Shown here: positions 25,218-34,717 of the stretch, piece after piece
Layout of the letters: each line of letters opens with the position of its first letter
Position numbering within the stretch: the stretch's first letter is position 1
Assembly (NCBI RefSeq): GCF_016908655.1
Contig: NZ_JAFBEI010000004.1
Coordinates: forward strand, 1 to 64,000
Length of the DNA: 64,000 bases
Origin: Streptococcus saliviloxodontae
Lineage (GTDB): Bacteria > Bacillota > Bacilli > Lactobacillales > Streptococcaceae
Reading direction: 5' to 3'
Translations under genes and position numbers: made by a program
Notes under the pieces: model-generated
What the model was told of the DNA's origin: nothing
The model's database searches: none
The model's input: only the letters and a program-made list of their open reading frames with translations

Positions 25218-27596
25218 ATGGTAAATTTTGATAGTCAAGAATATCTAAATAAAGTTGATGCTTGGTGGCGTGCAGCTAACTATATCTCAGCGGCTCAAAT
25301 GTATTTAAAAGACAATCCTTTGCTACGTCGTGAAGTAGTAGAAAGCGATTTAAAAGTACACCCAATCGGTCACTGGGGAACTGTTCCAGGACAAAACTTT
25401 ATTTATGCTCATCTTAACCGTGCGATTAATAAATATGATCTTGATATGTTTTACATTGAAGGACCAGGTCACGGTGGGCAAGTCATGGTTTCCAACTCTT
25501 ACCTAGATGGATCATATACTGAGTTGAATCCAGGTATTCCACAAACAGAAGAAGGTTTTAAACAACTTTGTAAAATTTTCTCATTCCCAGGAGGAATTGC
25601 TTCACACGCTGCTCCTGAGACGCCAGGCTCTATCCACGAAGGTGGAGAACTAGGCTACGCTTTATCTCACGCAACTGGTGCTATTTTGGATAACCCTAAT
25701 GTTATCGCTGCAACAGTTATCGGTGATGGGGAAGGTGAAACTGGACCTTTGATGGCAGGTTGGTTATCAAATACTTTTATCAACCCAGTTAATGATGGGG
25801 CAGTTCTTCCAATCTTCTATCTTAACGGTGGTAAAATTCACAACCCAACAATTTTTGAACGTAAAACAGATGAAGAATTAACCCTCTTCTTTGAAGGTCT
25901 TGGCTGGAAACCAATTTTTGCAGATATTACGGCTGTAGCTGAAGTACACGAAGCAGCTCATGCTCTCTTTGCCGCAAAATTGGATGAGGCTGTTGAAGAA
26001 ATTCGTCGCATTCAAGAGGATGCACGTCAAGGTAAGGCAGAAGATGCACGTCAAGGTAAATTCCCTGTCTTGATTGCGCGTATTCCAAAAGGATGGACAG
26101 GACCAAAATCATGGGAAGGTACACCAATTGAAGGTGGTTTCCGTGCTCACCAAGTGCCAATTCCAGTTGATGCACATCATATGGAACATTTAGATGCTTT
26201 GCTTAATTGGTTGACTTCTTATCGTCCCGAAGAACTGTTTGACGAACAAGGTAAATTCCGTGATGAGTATGCAGCTATCTCACCTAAGGGTGAACGTCGT
26301 ATGGCCATGAACCCAATCACTAATGCTGGTGTCATTAAACCGCTTGATACAGCAGATTGGAAGAAATTTGCGTTTGATATTGAGACTCCAGGTGCCTTCC
26401 AAGCTCAAGATATGATTGAGTTTGGTAAATATGCAGCTGATTTGGTAGATGCCAACCCAGATAATTTCCGTATCTTTGGTCCAGATGAAACAAAATCAAA
26501 CCGTTTGCAAGAAGTATTTACTCGTACAGATCGTCAGTGGTTAGGTCGTCGTGAACCAGGCTATGATGAATCATTAAGCCCAGTTGGTCGTGTGATTGAT
26601 TCACAGTTGTCTGAGCATCAAGCAGAAGGTTTCCTTGAAGGTTATGTTTTGACAGGACGTCACGGTTTCTTTGCTTCTTATGAATCATTCTTGCGTGTGG
26701 TAGACTCAATGGTGACACAACACTTCAAATGGTTGCGTAAATCAAAAACACATACTACATGGCGTAAAAATTACCCAGCTCTTAACTTGATTGCAGCATC
26801 AACAGTGTTCCAACAAGACCACAACGGCTACACTCACCAAGATCCAGGAATTTTGACTCACCTAGCAGAAAAAACTCCAGAGTATATCCGTGAGTATTTA
26901 CCAGCAGATACTAACACACTCTTGGCAGTCATGGATAAGGCCTTTAAAGCAGAAGATAAGATCAACTTGATTGTCACTTCAAAACATCCTCGCCCACAGT
27001 TCTACTCAGTAGATGAAGCAGAGGAGCTAGTCAAAGAAGGTTATAAAGTGATTGATTGGGCATCAAATGTTGGTCCAGATCAAGAACCAGATGTTGTCTT
27101 TGCAGCAGCAGGAACTGAACCAAACTTAGAAGCTTTGGCAGCTATTTCAATCCTACATAAGGCTTTCCCTGAACTTAAGATTCGCTTTGTCAACGTTCTA
27201 GATATCTTGAAACTACGTCATCCATCAGTTGATGCTCGAGGTCTCTCAGATGAAGAGTTTAATCAAGTCTTTACATCAGATAAACCAGTCATCTTTGCCT
27301 TCCATGGTTATGAAGATATGATTCGTGATATCTTCTTCTTACGTCGTAATCATAACCTACGTGCACATGGTTATCGTGAAAACGGTGATATCACAACACC
27401 ATTTGATATGCGTGTTATGTCTGAGTTGGACCGATTCCACTTGGCACAAGATGCAGCACAGGCTGTTCTTGGAGACAAAGCTTCAGATTTTGTTGCTGAA
27501 ATGGATGAAAAAGTAGCTTACCATAAAGCTTACATCCGTGAGCATGGTGATGATATTCCAGAAGTTAATGATTGGAAATGGGAAAATATTAATTAA
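25218..27596 (+). CDS. xfp: D-xylulose 5-phosphate/D-fructose 6-phosphate phosphoketolase
   Basis: A 792-residue thiamine-diphosphate enzyme that splits xylulose 5-phosphate (or fructose 6-phosphate) with phosphate into acetyl phosphate and an aldose phosphate. Seen motifs are [15 protein letters not shown] near the N-terminus, the cofactor-binding [28 protein letters not shown] and the C-terminal [13 protein letters not shown] start at 25218 after TGAGGAG. It offers a fermentative exit for ascorbate carbon. An exact 24-bp tandem duplication (around 26016-26063) adds a second DARQGK block, which is not expected in the family. Confidence 0.94.
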   Translation: MVNFDSQEYLNKVDAWWRAANYISAAQMYLKDNPLLRREVVESDLKVHPIGHWGTVPGQNFIYAHLNRAINKYDLDMFYIEGPGHGGQVMVSNSYLDGSYTELNPGIPQTEEGFKQLCKIFSFPGGIASHAAPETPGSIHEGGELGYALSHATGAILDNPNVIAATVIGDGEGETGPLMAGWLSNTFINPVNDGAVLPIFYLNGGKIHNPTIFERKTDEELTLFFEGLGWKPIFADITAVAEVHEAAHALFAAKLDEAVEEIRRIQEDARQGKAEDARQGKFPVLIARIPKGWTGPKSWEGTPIEGGFRAHQVPIPVDAHHMEHLDALLNWLTSYRPEELFDEQGKFRDEYAAISPKGERRMAMNPITNAGVIKPLDTADWKKFAFDIETPGAFQAQDMIEFGKYAADLVDANPDNFRIFGPDETKSNRLQEVFTRTDRQWLGRREPGYDESLSPVGRVIDSQLSEHQAEGFLEGYVLTGRHGFFASYESFLRVVDSMVTQHFKWLRKSKTHTTWRKNYPALNLIAASTVFQQDHNGYTHQDPGILTHLAEKTPEYIREYLPADTNTLLAVMDKAFKAEDKINLIVTSKHPRPQFYSVDEAEELVKEGYKVIDWASNVGPDQEPDVVFAAAGTEPNLEALAAISILHKAFPELKIRFVNVLDILKLRHPSVDARGLSDEEFNQVFTSDKPVIFAFHGYEDMIRDIFFLRRNHNLRAHGYRENGDITTPFDMRVMSELDRFHLAQDAAQAVLGDKASDFVAEMDEKVAYHKAYIREHGDDIPEVNDWKWENIN
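26016..26063 (+). repeat. 24-bp tandem duplication inside the phosphoketolase gene
   Basis: GATGCACGTCAAGGTAA occurs at 26019-26035 and again at 26043-26059, exactly 24 bases apart. It encodes EDARQGKA then EDARQGKF. The insertion is in frame, in a surface-like segment after EIRRIQ. Confidence 0.8.
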
Positions 27597-27653
27597 GGTA
27601 AGTCTCGCTGACTCCTTTCATTTTGAGAGAGATCAGGTTTCTTAATCAATTGT

Positions 27654-27696
27654 AAAGCACGTCAATCTCCTAAGAGGAGATTGACGTGCTTTTTTG
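27654..27696 (+). terminator. Strong terminator after the phosphoketolase gene
   Basis: The 17-bp perfect stem runs from AAAGCACGTCAATCTCC (27654-27670) to its complement (27676-27692), and T residues follow. It marks the end of the catabolic block. Confidence 0.9.
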
Positions 27697-27752
27697 TTGT
27701 CCTATAAGGTTGGTTTATAGCTAGTTATAAGAAAGTTCAATAGCGATAAAGC

Positions 27753-27781
27753 TTGATAGCAGAGCTTTTCTTGGCTATAAT
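27753..27781 (+). promoter_or_regulatory. Promoter of the cyclase-family gene
   Basis: TTGATA (27753-27758) and TATAAT (27776-27781) are 17 bp apart. The predicted leader is about 140 nt. Nothing else was recognised in 27700-27929. Confidence 0.65.
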
Positions 27782-27929
27782 CGTAAGTAATCCTCAAAGA
27801 TTAATTGGCTGTGCCTTAAGTATAGTAGTGAGATTACTTTGGTGTTTAGTCGAACTATTATTAGGTCATGCAAACTGTTGAGCAAAACTCTCTCTTAGAA
27901 GAGTAAAAAAGAAAGTAAGGAGAACTCAG

Positions 27930-28667
27930 ATGACAACTTTAACACATGTATATCAAACCTTGCAAGCGGCTAAATGGGTAGATTTGACCCATCAAATTAA
28001 TGAGTCTAGTCCACATTTTCCTGCTTTACCAGCCTTGGAGAAAAAAGATCTTTTCACTTTGAAAGATGGTTTTCATGTTCAGCAAATTTCAGTTGTTGGT
28101 CAATATGGAACGCATATTGATGCTCCTATCCATTTTGTAGAAGGTGGTCGTTGGCTGGATGAGATTGCTCTCAAAGATCTTCTTTTACCACTCTATGTCG
28201 TTGACTTGTCTGAGCAAGTAGCGGCTAATCCAGACTATGAAATCAGTAAGTCAGATTTGTTAGCTTTTGAGTCAGAACATGGAAAAATCCAAGCTGGAAG
28301 TTTCGTCGCTTTTCGAAGTGATTGGCATAAGCGTTGGCCAAGCCAAGATGCAATTCGTAATCTAGATGATCAGGGTGTTCAACATACTCCAGGATGGTCC
28401 CACGAGGCTCTCCAGTTCCTGATTGAAGAGCGTCAGATTAAAGCAGTAGGTCATGAGACATTGGACACTGATAGTGGGGTTAGAGCTGCTAAAAATGGTG
28501 CTTTGTTAGAGGAGTACTATCTATTGGAGCAGGATCTTTTCCAAGTGGAAGTTCTAGCTAATCTTGATCAAGTACCAGCTACAGGAAGTTTGATTAGTAT
28601 TGCCTTTCCACATTGGGAAAAGGTAACAGGTTCACCAGTTCGTGCCATTGCTATCTTACCAGAGTAA
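27930..28667 (+). CDS. Cyclase family protein (kynurenine formamidase-like hydrolase)
   Basis: A 245-residue metal-dependent hydrolase of the cyclase family (PF04199). The hallmark metal site is His62-Ile-Asp64 and His68 in GQYGTHIDAPIHF, and the partner His is in VGHETLDTDSG. Family members hydrolyse N-formylkynurenine, isatin or related amides; no kynurenine pathway gene is nearby. TAAGGAG supports the start. It has its own promoter and shares a terminator with the convergent MATE gene, so a link to the ascorbate block is not clear. Confidence 0.8.
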   Translation: MTTLTHVYQTLQAAKWVDLTHQINESSPHFPALPALEKKDLFTLKDGFHVQQISVVGQYGTHIDAPIHFVEGGRWLDEIALKDLLLPLYVVDLSEQVAANPDYEISKSDLLAFESEHGKIQAGSFVAFRSDWHKRWPSQDAIRNLDDQGVQHTPGWSHEALQFLIEERQIKAVGHETLDTDSGVRAAKNGALLEEYYLLEQDLFQVEVLANLDQVPATGSLISIAFPHWEKVTGSPVRAIAILPE

Positions 28668-28670
28668 TAA

Positions 28671-28706
28671 AAAGAGAGTTTGATGATTTTGAATCAAACT
28701 CTCTTT
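28671..28706. terminator. Bidirectional terminator between the cyclase and MATE genes
   Basis: AAAGAGAGTTTGAT (28671-28684) pairs with ATCAAACTCTCTTT (28693-28706). A-rich and T-rich flanks allow use from both sides. Confidence 0.8.
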
Positions 28707-28709
28707 GTG

Positions 28710-30089
28710 TTATTGCAGGGTAAGCCATTCTTTTTGCATCTTTTTAAGTGTTTGTGTAATGAGTGCAAAAGAAATTAAGAAGGCGATAAGGTCAGCGACA
28801 GGGGCAGCAAACATGATGTTGTCAACCCCAAAACTGATGACAAATAGGACTGAGAAAGGAACCAGAAGCAAAAGTTGCTTGGTAATGGCCAGAAATGCTC
28901 CAATCTGTGCTTGACCAATGGAGGTGTAGAAGGTTGTGGTTGAAATCTGCATACCATTTAGAAAGACAAGTGCCATAAAGACACGAAGGTATTTAACACC
29001 GTAAGTCATGTAAAGTTCGCTTGAATTACCAAATAGCGAGAGAATTTGAGGTGCAAAAACTTCAAATAAGATAAAGGCAGTAATGGCGATGTAGGTCGCT
29101 ACTCGAATGATGAGGAAGTAAGACTGGTGGACACGGTCCAGTTTTTTAGCACCAAAGTTATAGCCAACAATGGGTTGAGAACCTTGGGTTAGACCGATAA
29201 CGATGGCTGAAAAAATCATGTTGACTTTGGCAACAATACCAGCCACAGCGATTGGAATATCGCTGCCATAGATAGACTGACTTCCGTAGGCTTTCAAGAG
29301 GTTATTAGTCACAATCTGAACGATGGTTGAAGATAGGTTGTTGAACATAGCTGTTAGACCGAGGGCAGAAAGCGCAAGGAGTACTTTGTGGTTGAGCAGA
29401 AAATCGCTCTTTTCAAGTTGTACAGTCTTAAAACGCTTAAGGTAGATAGCTACCGCGCAACCAGAGATAATCTGACTGATAACGGTTGCCCAGGCAGATC
29501 CTGCGATTCCCCATCCAAATCCAAAAATAAAGATAGGATTTAAAATAGTATTGAGGACAGCTCCGATGACAACAGATGTCATTGAATATTTGGCAGAGCC
29601 ATCTGAACGGATAAGAGGACTACCACCAGAAGAGACGAGAAGAAAAGGAATCCCAAGTGATGTGATAGAAGTGTAGGTCATGGCATAGCTAAGGATATCA
29701 TCAGTAGCGCCAAAGCTAATCATGAGCGGCTTAAGAAAGAGTCGGATGATGATTAAGAGGGTAACTCCGATCAAAAGGAGGGAAGAAAAGGCGTTTCCGA
29801 CTGTCTTTTTAGCAAGTGTTTTGTTGCCACGTCCTATTTCAATATTGAATCGTGAGGCAGCCCCAACTCCAATCAGAAGGGCTAGAGCGGTGCAGATAGT
29901 TGTGATCGGAAAAGCGATATTGGTCGCAGCATTTCCTAAGTAACCAACGCCTTGACCAATAAAAATTTGATCGACAATATTATAGAGGGCATTGACGATA
30001 TTAGCGATAATAGCAGGAATGGCGAATTTTTTCAGTAGGCTTGATAGTTTTTCTGTTCCAAGTGGGTTTTTGTCAATGTTTTTTGCCAT
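28710..30089 (-). CDS. MATE family efflux transporter
   Basis: A 459-residue membrane protein with about 12 hydrophobic segments in two homologous halves, typical of MATE multidrug/sodium antiporters. Early motifs are AIPAIIANIVNALYNIVDQIFIG and GAASRFNIEIGRGN; GLTQGSQPIVGYNFGA opens the second half. It expels cationic drugs or metabolites at the cost of an ion gradient. It lies eight bases after a DUF2316 gene and downstream of marR, so it is probably under MarR repression. Confidence 0.9.
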   Translation of the reverse strand: MAKNIDKNPLGTEKLSSLLKKFAIPAIIANIVNALYNIVDQIFIGQGVGYLGNAATNIAFPITTICTALALLIGVGAASRFNIEIGRGNKTLAKKTVGNAFSSLLLIGVTLLIIIRLFLKPLMISFGATDDILSYAMTYTSITSLGIPFLLVSSGGSPLIRSDGSAKYSMTSVVIGAVLNTILNPIFIFGFGWGIAGSAWATVISQIISGCAVAIYLKRFKTVQLEKSDFLLNHKVLLALSALGLTAMFNNLSSTIVQIVTNNLLKAYGSQSIYGSDIPIAVAGIVAKVNMIFSAIVIGLTQGSQPIVGYNFGAKKLDRVHQSYFLIIRVATYIAITAFILFEVFAPQILSLFGNSSELYMTYGVKYLRVFMALVFLNGMQISTTTFYTSIGQAQIGAFLAITKQLLLLVPFSVLFVISFGVDNIMFAAPVADLIAFLISFALITQTLKKMQKEWLTLQ

Positions 30090-30096
30090 AATGGTA

Positions 30097-30384
30097 TTAA
30101 GATCTCCAAGGTGTGTCGTAGCTAAACCAACGGTTAGCAGAGTGGTCAGCTAGTCGGCTGAAGGGATAGAGAGGAATGCCTTCTTTTTCTAACATATCCT
30201 CTAGGTAATCACGCAAGCACCATACTTGACCTGGTGCGGCTTGGTATGACATGACTAGGATGTTTTCAATTTCTTGAGTAGTCATATGGGTATCCTCAGC
30301 GATTTGCTCTATAGGGTAGGCGAGTCTTTTGAAATTTTCTTGTAGTTCTTTGGCAGTATTGATGGTCTCTTGTTTGGTTAGCAT
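30097..30384 (-). CDS. DUF2316 family protein
   Basis: A 95-residue protein with a helix-turn-helix-like N-terminal half (IEQIAEDTHMTTQEIENIL) and a conserved C-terminal WCLRDYLEDMLEKEG...PFSRL. It fits DUF2316, whose function is unknown. Its start overlaps the end of marR by seven bases, so the two are translationally coupled. It could modify or assist the regulator. It has no membrane segment. Confidence 0.75.
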   Translation of the reverse strand: MLTKQETINTAKELQENFKRLAYPIEQIAEDTHMTTQEIENILVMSYQAAPGQVWCLRDYLEDMLEKEGIPLYPFSRLADHSANRWFSYDTPWRS

Positions 30385-30803
30385 GGGGAATCTCCTAATA
30401 GTTGTTGTAATAAGTGTTTTAGGTTTTCTTTGTCAGATGAGCTGAGGTTTTTGGTTAATTCTTGGTCAATGGCTGCACCTAAGGCTAGCAGCTCATCGGT
30501 CATATCAAGTGTTTTTTGACTTAGCCCGATAACCTTACTTCTAGCATCCTTAGGGTTGGTTTGACGGTATATAAAGTCATTCTTTTCCAAATTTTGGAGA
30601 ATGCCAGTCACTGTTGGGTTGCTCATGTCAAAATGTTGCTCGATCATACGCTGTGTCACAGATAAACTAGGTTGTCGATAGAGGAATTTTAGAATTTTAT
30701 ATTGGCTATTGGTTAGTCCGATGCGGACGAGTTGTTCATTAGCCTGCTTATCAAAAGCTAGGCTGGCACGCTTTATTAAGATTGAAATAGCTGTTTCTGT
30801 CAT
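30378..30803 (-). CDS. MarR family transcriptional regulator
   Basis: A 141-residue winged-helix regulator. The recognition region is LSVTQRMIEQHFDMSNPTVTGILQNLE followed by the wing DFIYRQTNPKDARSK, standard for MarR. AGGAGA precedes the start. A palindrome overlaps its own promoter, so it very probably represses itself together with the DUF2316 and MATE genes until a ligand binds. Confidence 0.9.
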   Translation of the reverse strand: MTETAISILIKRASLAFDKQANEQLVRIGLTNSQYKILKFLYRQPSLSVTQRMIEQHFDMSNPTVTGILQNLEKNDFIYRQTNPKDARSKVIGLSQKTLDMTDELLALGAAIDQELTKNLSSSDKENLKHLLQQLLGDSPC

Positions 30804-30818
30804 AAGGGTCTCCTTTTG

Positions 30819-30832
30819 TATAGGTTCCTATA
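30819..30832 (-). promoter_or_regulatory. MarR operator in the promoter of the efflux operon
   Basis: TATAGG - 2 bases - CCTATA is a perfect inverted repeat. On the minus strand it follows TTGATT - 17 bp - TAAGAT and lies at the predicted transcription start, well placed for self-repression. Confidence 0.65.
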
Positions 30833-30912
30833 TATCTTAGCATAGCTTCTTGTAGGAATCAATCAAAAATAAAAATAACTTGCTTTTTTGAAAAACAAGT
30901 TATTGACAGGCT

Positions 30913-31125
30913 CTATTTCTCTATGTCCTGTTGAGAAAGGAGACGATTGTAGCTATCTTCATCTTCCTGATTATCTCGAACAACTTTTGATACTGTAAAT
31001 GATGAGGAAATCAAACCAACACAACCTATGAGATAATATCCCTTAACCATCAAAGGTTCTTTCAAAGTGTAGAGACCAATTAAGAGAAGTCCTACAAAGA
31101 AGATAAAGTAACCCCAAGCCATCAT
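30913..31125 (-). CDS. YiaA/YiaB-type two-helix membrane protein
   Basis: A 70-residue protein with two membrane helices (about 4-22 and 29-47) and a charged tail, matching the YiaAB two-helix domain with GYYLIGCVG and KVVRDNQED. The function is unknown. The first ATG (31125) has no ribosome binding site. In-frame codons upstream encode YRNTPAFT, which matches the family's conserved N-terminus, but no ATG, GTG or TTG is available there. An ATA codon after AAAGAG is the only start-like position. Either a rare start is used or the start codon has been lost. Confidence 0.6.
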   Translation of the reverse strand: MMAWGYFIFFVGLLLIGLYTLKEPLMVKGYYLIGCVGLISSSFTVSKVVRDNQEDEDSYNRLLSQQDIEK

Positions 31126-31245
31126 AGTGAAGGCAGGTGTATTACGGTAAACTTTTTTCTTAACTTTATTTATAGTTTTCTCTTTTTTTGTTTCTAAGAA
31201 CCTATTGACTTTGAAGTTTGAGAAGATAGGAGCTAGCGCTTCTTG

Positions 31246-31254
31246 TGTTATAAT
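31246..31254 (+). promoter_or_regulatory. Extended -10 promoter giving a leaderless polA mRNA
   Basis: TG at 31246-31247, one base, then TATAAT at 31249-31254. The polA ATG is at 31261, seven bases after the -10 box, so transcription probably starts on the start codon. No Shine-Dalgarno is present. Confidence 0.55.
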
Positions 31255-31260
31255 AGACCT

Positions 31261-33900
31261 ATGGAAAACAAGAATAAATTACTACTAATTGACGGTTCTT
31301 CCGTCGCTTTTCGTGCTTTTTTTGCCCTCTACAATCAAATTGATCGTTTCAAAAATGCTAGTGGTCTGCATACCAATGCCATTTATGGTTTTCATCTCAT
31401 GTTGGATCACCTGATGGAGCGTGTGCAGCCGACCCATGTCCTAGTAGCTTTTGATGCGGGGAAGACGACTTTCCGTACGGAGATGTTCTCAGAGTATAAG
31501 GCGGGGCGTGCCAAGACGCCTGAGGAATTTCGCGAGCAGTTTCCTTACATTCGTGAGATGTTGGCAGCTCGTGGGATTGCCTATTACGACCTTGCCAACT
31601 ACGAAGCTGATGATATTATCGGGACTTTGGATAAAATGGCAGAGCGTACAGAGACTCCTTTTGATGTGACCATTGTCTCTGGAGATAAGGACTTGATCCA
31701 GCTGACTGATGCCAATACCGTCGTTGAAATTTCTAAAAAAGGGGTAGCAGAGTTTGAAGAGTTTACCCCTGCTTATCTGATGGAAAAAATGGGCTTGACA
31801 CCAGAACAGTTTATTGACCTTAAGGCTCTTATGGGAGATAAGTCTGATAATATCCCAGGTGTCACTAAAATTGGTGAAAAAACTGGTCTCAAGCTCCTTC
31901 ACGAATACGGTAGTCTAGAGGGAATCTACGACAATATCGATAGCATGAAGGCGTCTAAGATGAAGGAAAACCTAATCAATGACAAGGAGCAAGCCTTCCT
32001 ATCAAAAACCTTGGCGACAATCAACACCCAGTCTCCAATTACAGTTGGTTTGGAAGATACTGTATTTTCTGGACCAGACCTTGATAAGCTGACGGCTTTT
32101 TACGAGGAGATGGGCTTCAGTCAATTCTTGAAAGGTTTATCAGGCGATCAGCCTCAGGCTAGCTTTGAAGTGGACTATGAAGAAGTGAAGGAAGTAAGGG
32201 ATGACCACTTCAGCTCAGAGGATTTCTTCTATTTTGAGATTTTGCGTGATAACTATCATGTGGAGGACGTGATTGCCTTTGCTTGGGGAAATAGCAGCGC
32301 TATCTATGCTTCAACGGACTTAGAGCTTCTCAAAGAGCCGGCTTTCCAGAAAGCTCTCTCTCAACCTATCAATACCTACGATTTTAAACGTAGTAAGGTC
32401 TTGCTCAGTCATCAGGGTATTGATTTGCCGACAGCAGCCTATGATGCTAGACTGGCTAAGTACCTTCTATCAACAGTTGAGGACAATGAGTTATCGACCA
32501 TTGCTAGACTCTATACCGATTTGCCTTTGGAGACTGATGAGGAAGTCTATGGTAAGGGAGCTAAGCTAGCTATTCCAGAGAAAGAAGTCTTGCTCAGCCA
32601 TTTGGCTAAAAAAATCCAAGTTTTGGTGCAATCCAAGGAAGTGATCTTGGACAAGCTAGCCCAGCAGGAGCAAACCGCTTTGCTCTTTGACATGGAGTTG
32701 CCACTGGCAAACGTGCTAGCTAAGATGGAAATCGCAGGGATTACTGTTAAGAAAGAAACCTTGCAGGAGATGGAAGTCAGCAATCAAGCTGTTATCGATA
32801 AACTAACACAAGACATCTACGACCTAGCTGGTCAGGAATTCAATATCAATTCGCCTAAGCAGTTGGGGACAATTCTTTTTGAAGAAATGGGCTTGCCGCT
32901 TGAGATGACTAAGAAGACCAAGACAGGTTATTCGACAGCAGTTGATGTCTTGGAGCGTCTGGCACCGATTGCACCGATTGTGGCTAAGATTTTGGATTAT
33001 CGTCAGATTACCAAGCTGCAGTCGACTTATATCGTGGGCTTGCAGGATTACATCTTGGCAGATGGTAAGATTCACACCCGTTATGTGCAGGATTTGACCC
33101 AGACAGGGCGTCTGTCATCAGTTGATCCTAACTTGCAAAATATCCCTGTCCGCTTGGAGCAAGGGCGTCTCATTCGTAAGGCTTTTGTCCCTTCATCGGA
33201 AAATGCCGTGCTACTAAGCTCAGACTACTCTCAGATTGAATTACGTGTCTTGGCTCATATCTCTGGAGATGAGCATCTGATTACGGCCTTCAAGGAGGGG
33301 GCAGATATTCACACGGCGACAGCTATGCGTGTCTTTGGGATTGAAAAGCCAGAGGATGTGACAGCCAACGACCGTCGAAATGCCAAAGCGGTTAACTTTG
33401 GTATCGTCTATGGTATTTCAGACTTCGGTCTGTCAAATAACCTCGGTATTACACGTAAGCAGGCTAAGAACTATATCGACACTTATTTTGAACGCTACCC
33501 TGGTATCAAAAATTATATGGAGTCAGTGGTGCGTGAGGCACGTGATAAAGGCTATGTAGAAACCCTCTTCAAACGTCGTCGTGAATTGCCAGATATCAAT
33601 TCTCGTAACTTTAATGTGCGTGGCTTTGCAGAGCGTACTGCTATCAATTCACCTATCCAAGGAAGTGCAGCTGACATTCTCAAGATTGCTATGATTAACT
33701 TGGACAAGGCTCTAGAAGATGGTGGCTATGCGACTAAGATGCTTTTGCAGGTGCATGATGAGATTGTACTGGAAGTGCCAAATGATGAACTGACAGTCAT
33801 AAAACAGTTGGTGACAGATACCATGCAGGCAGCCGTAGAGCTTGCTGTACCACTTTTGGCTGATGAAAATGACGGCAAGACTTGGTATGAAGCTAAGTAG
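31261..33900 (+). CDS. polA: DNA polymerase I
   Basis: An 879-residue repair and Okazaki-fragment polymerase. Residues 1-290 are the 5'-3' exonuclease (LLLIDGSSVAFRAFFAL, VSGDKDLIQL, GDKSDNIPGV). The middle part (about 310-470) resembles the 3'-5' exonuclease fold but has FYFEILRD where an active site has DxE, so proofreading is probably absent, as in many Firmicutes. The polymerase motifs are DYSQIELRVLAHIS (A), RRNAKAVNFGIVYGIS (B) and QVHDEIVLEV (C). I start at 31261; the upstream ATG at 31243 lies in the promoter. Confidence 0.96.
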   Translation: MENKNKLLLIDGSSVAFRAFFALYNQIDRFKNASGLHTNAIYGFHLMLDHLMERVQPTHVLVAFDAGKTTFRTEMFSEYKAGRAKTPEEFREQFPYIREMLAARGIAYYDLANYEADDIIGTLDKMAERTETPFDVTIVSGDKDLIQLTDANTVVEISKKGVAEFEEFTPAYLMEKMGLTPEQFIDLKALMGDKSDNIPGVTKIGEKTGLKLLHEYGSLEGIYDNIDSMKASKMKENLINDKEQAFLSKTLATINTQSPITVGLEDTVFSGPDLDKLTAFYEEMGFSQFLKGLSGDQPQASFEVDYEEVKEVRDDHFSSEDFFYFEILRDNYHVEDVIAFAWGNSSAIYASTDLELLKEPAFQKALSQPINTYDFKRSKVLLSHQGIDLPTAAYDARLAKYLLSTVEDNELSTIARLYTDLPLETDEEVYGKGAKLAIPEKEVLLSHLAKKIQVLVQSKEVILDKLAQQEQTALLFDMELPLANVLAKMEIAGITVKKETLQEMEVSNQAVIDKLTQDIYDLAGQEFNINSPKQLGTILFEEMGLPLEMTKKTKTGYSTAVDVLERLAPIAPIVAKILDYRQITKLQSTYIVGLQDYILADGKIHTRYVQDLTQTGRLSSVDPNLQNIPVRLEQGRLIRKAFVPSSENAVLLSSDYSQIELRVLAHISGDEHLITAFKEGADIHTATAMRVFGIEKPEDVTANDRRNAKAVNFGIVYGISDFGLSNNLGITRKQAKNYIDTYFERYPGIKNYMESVVREARDKGYVETLFKRRRELPDINSRNFNVRGFAERTAINSPIQGSAADILKIAMINLDKALEDGGYATKMLLQVHDEIVLEVPNDELTVIKQLVTDTMQAAVELAVPLLADENDGKTWYEAK

Positions 33901-33909
33901 GGAGAAGGT

Positions 33910-34023
33910 ATGAAAGAGAATTTTCCGTTTACTTATTTTTTATTACGTTATATGCTAGGTTTTTTAGCAGTAGTACTCTTGATTGTAGCCCTTATGTTTC
34001 TCTATGCCTGGCTAGTCAATTAA
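33910..34023 (+). CDS. Small single-helix membrane protein downstream of polA
   Basis: A 37-residue open reading frame (MKENFPFTYFLLRYMLGF...) with one long hydrophobic helix from about residue 12 to the end. GGAGAAGG lies immediately upstream and polA ends nine bases before, so translation looks real and coupled. A terminator follows. The function is unknown. Confidence 0.6.
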   Translation: MKENFPFTYFLLRYMLGFLAVVLLIVALMFLYAWLVN

Positions 34024-34032
34024 GATATAATT

Positions 34033-34064
34033 GAGACTAGAACAGTGGTTCTGGTCTCTTTTTT
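34033..34064 (+). terminator. Terminator of the polA operon
   Basis: GAGACTAGAAC (34033-34043) pairs with GTTCTGGTCTC (34048-34058), with TTTTTT after it. Confidence 0.88.
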
Positions 34065-34140
34065 AAGCTATGGTGGCAAAAAAACAGTTTGGTATGTGAC
34101 TTTATGATATACTAAAGAAAACACTTACAAGGAGATGCCT

Positions 34141-34572
34141 ATGACTTATCATTTTCAAAATCCTTCCCAAGGTACGATTGAAGCATATATCAGGTCTGCT
34201 AAAACGATTGCGATTGTTGGTTTGTCAAATCGTCAAGAGACTGCTGCTTATATGGTTGCCAAGGTCATGCAGGATGCAGGCTATCAGATTATACCTGTTA
34301 ATCCTAAATTAGCTGGTCAGGAGATTTTAGGTGAGAAAGCCTATGCCAATTTACAAGAAGTGCCAGTACATATTGATATTGTTGATGTGTTCAGACGTTC
34401 GGAGTTTTTAGCTGATGTTGCCAAGGATTTTCTGGAAACAGACGCCACTGTCTTCTGGGCACAACTAGGTTTAGAGAGCCAAGAAGCAGAAGAAGTCTTA
34501 AGAGCAGCAGGACGACAGGATATCGTCATGAATCGCTGCCTTAAGGTTGACTACCTAAATGTAAAGGGCTAG
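34141..34572 (+). CDS. CoA-binding domain protein (YccU type)
   Basis: A 143-residue Rossmann-fold protein of the CoA-binding family (PF13380). AIVGLSNRQETAAYMVAKVM, IIPVNPK and WAQLGLES follow the family pattern. It binds CoA or acyl-CoA; the role is unknown. I start at 34141 where AAGGAG has good spacing; ATG 34135 is too close. It has its own promoter (TATGAT about 30 bp upstream) and terminator. Confidence 0.85.
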   Translation: MTYHFQNPSQGTIEAYIRSAKTIAIVGLSNRQETAAYMVAKVMQDAGYQIIPVNPKLAGQEILGEKAYANLQEVPVHIDIVDVFRRSEFLADVAKDFLETDATVFWAQLGLESQEAEEVLRAAGRQDIVMNRCLKVDYLNVKG

Positions 34573-34648
34573 ATCTCACCGTGCTAGGCTAGTCATACTG
34601 GTGTAAAGACTTAGTGACAGCGTCAAAAATAAGAGACCAGACGTGATT

Positions 34649-34692
34649 GAATCATCCTTTACTTGTCAGATTGTAAAGGATGATTCATTTTT
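34649..34692. terminator. Bidirectional terminator between the CoA-binding and DUF975 genes
   Basis: GAATCATCCTTTAC (34649-34662) pairs perfectly with GTAAAGGATGATTC (34673-34686), followed by ATTTTTG. Confidence 0.85.
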
Positions 34693-34717
34693 GTCTAGCC
34701 TCTTGCGAGTGTGTTTT

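Noticed and set aside
21362-27860. Shared 13-mer TTTAGTCGAACTA after ulaR and before the cyclase-family gene
   Set aside because: Matches of this length are expected by chance in 64 kb of AT-rich DNA, and the flanks do not align.
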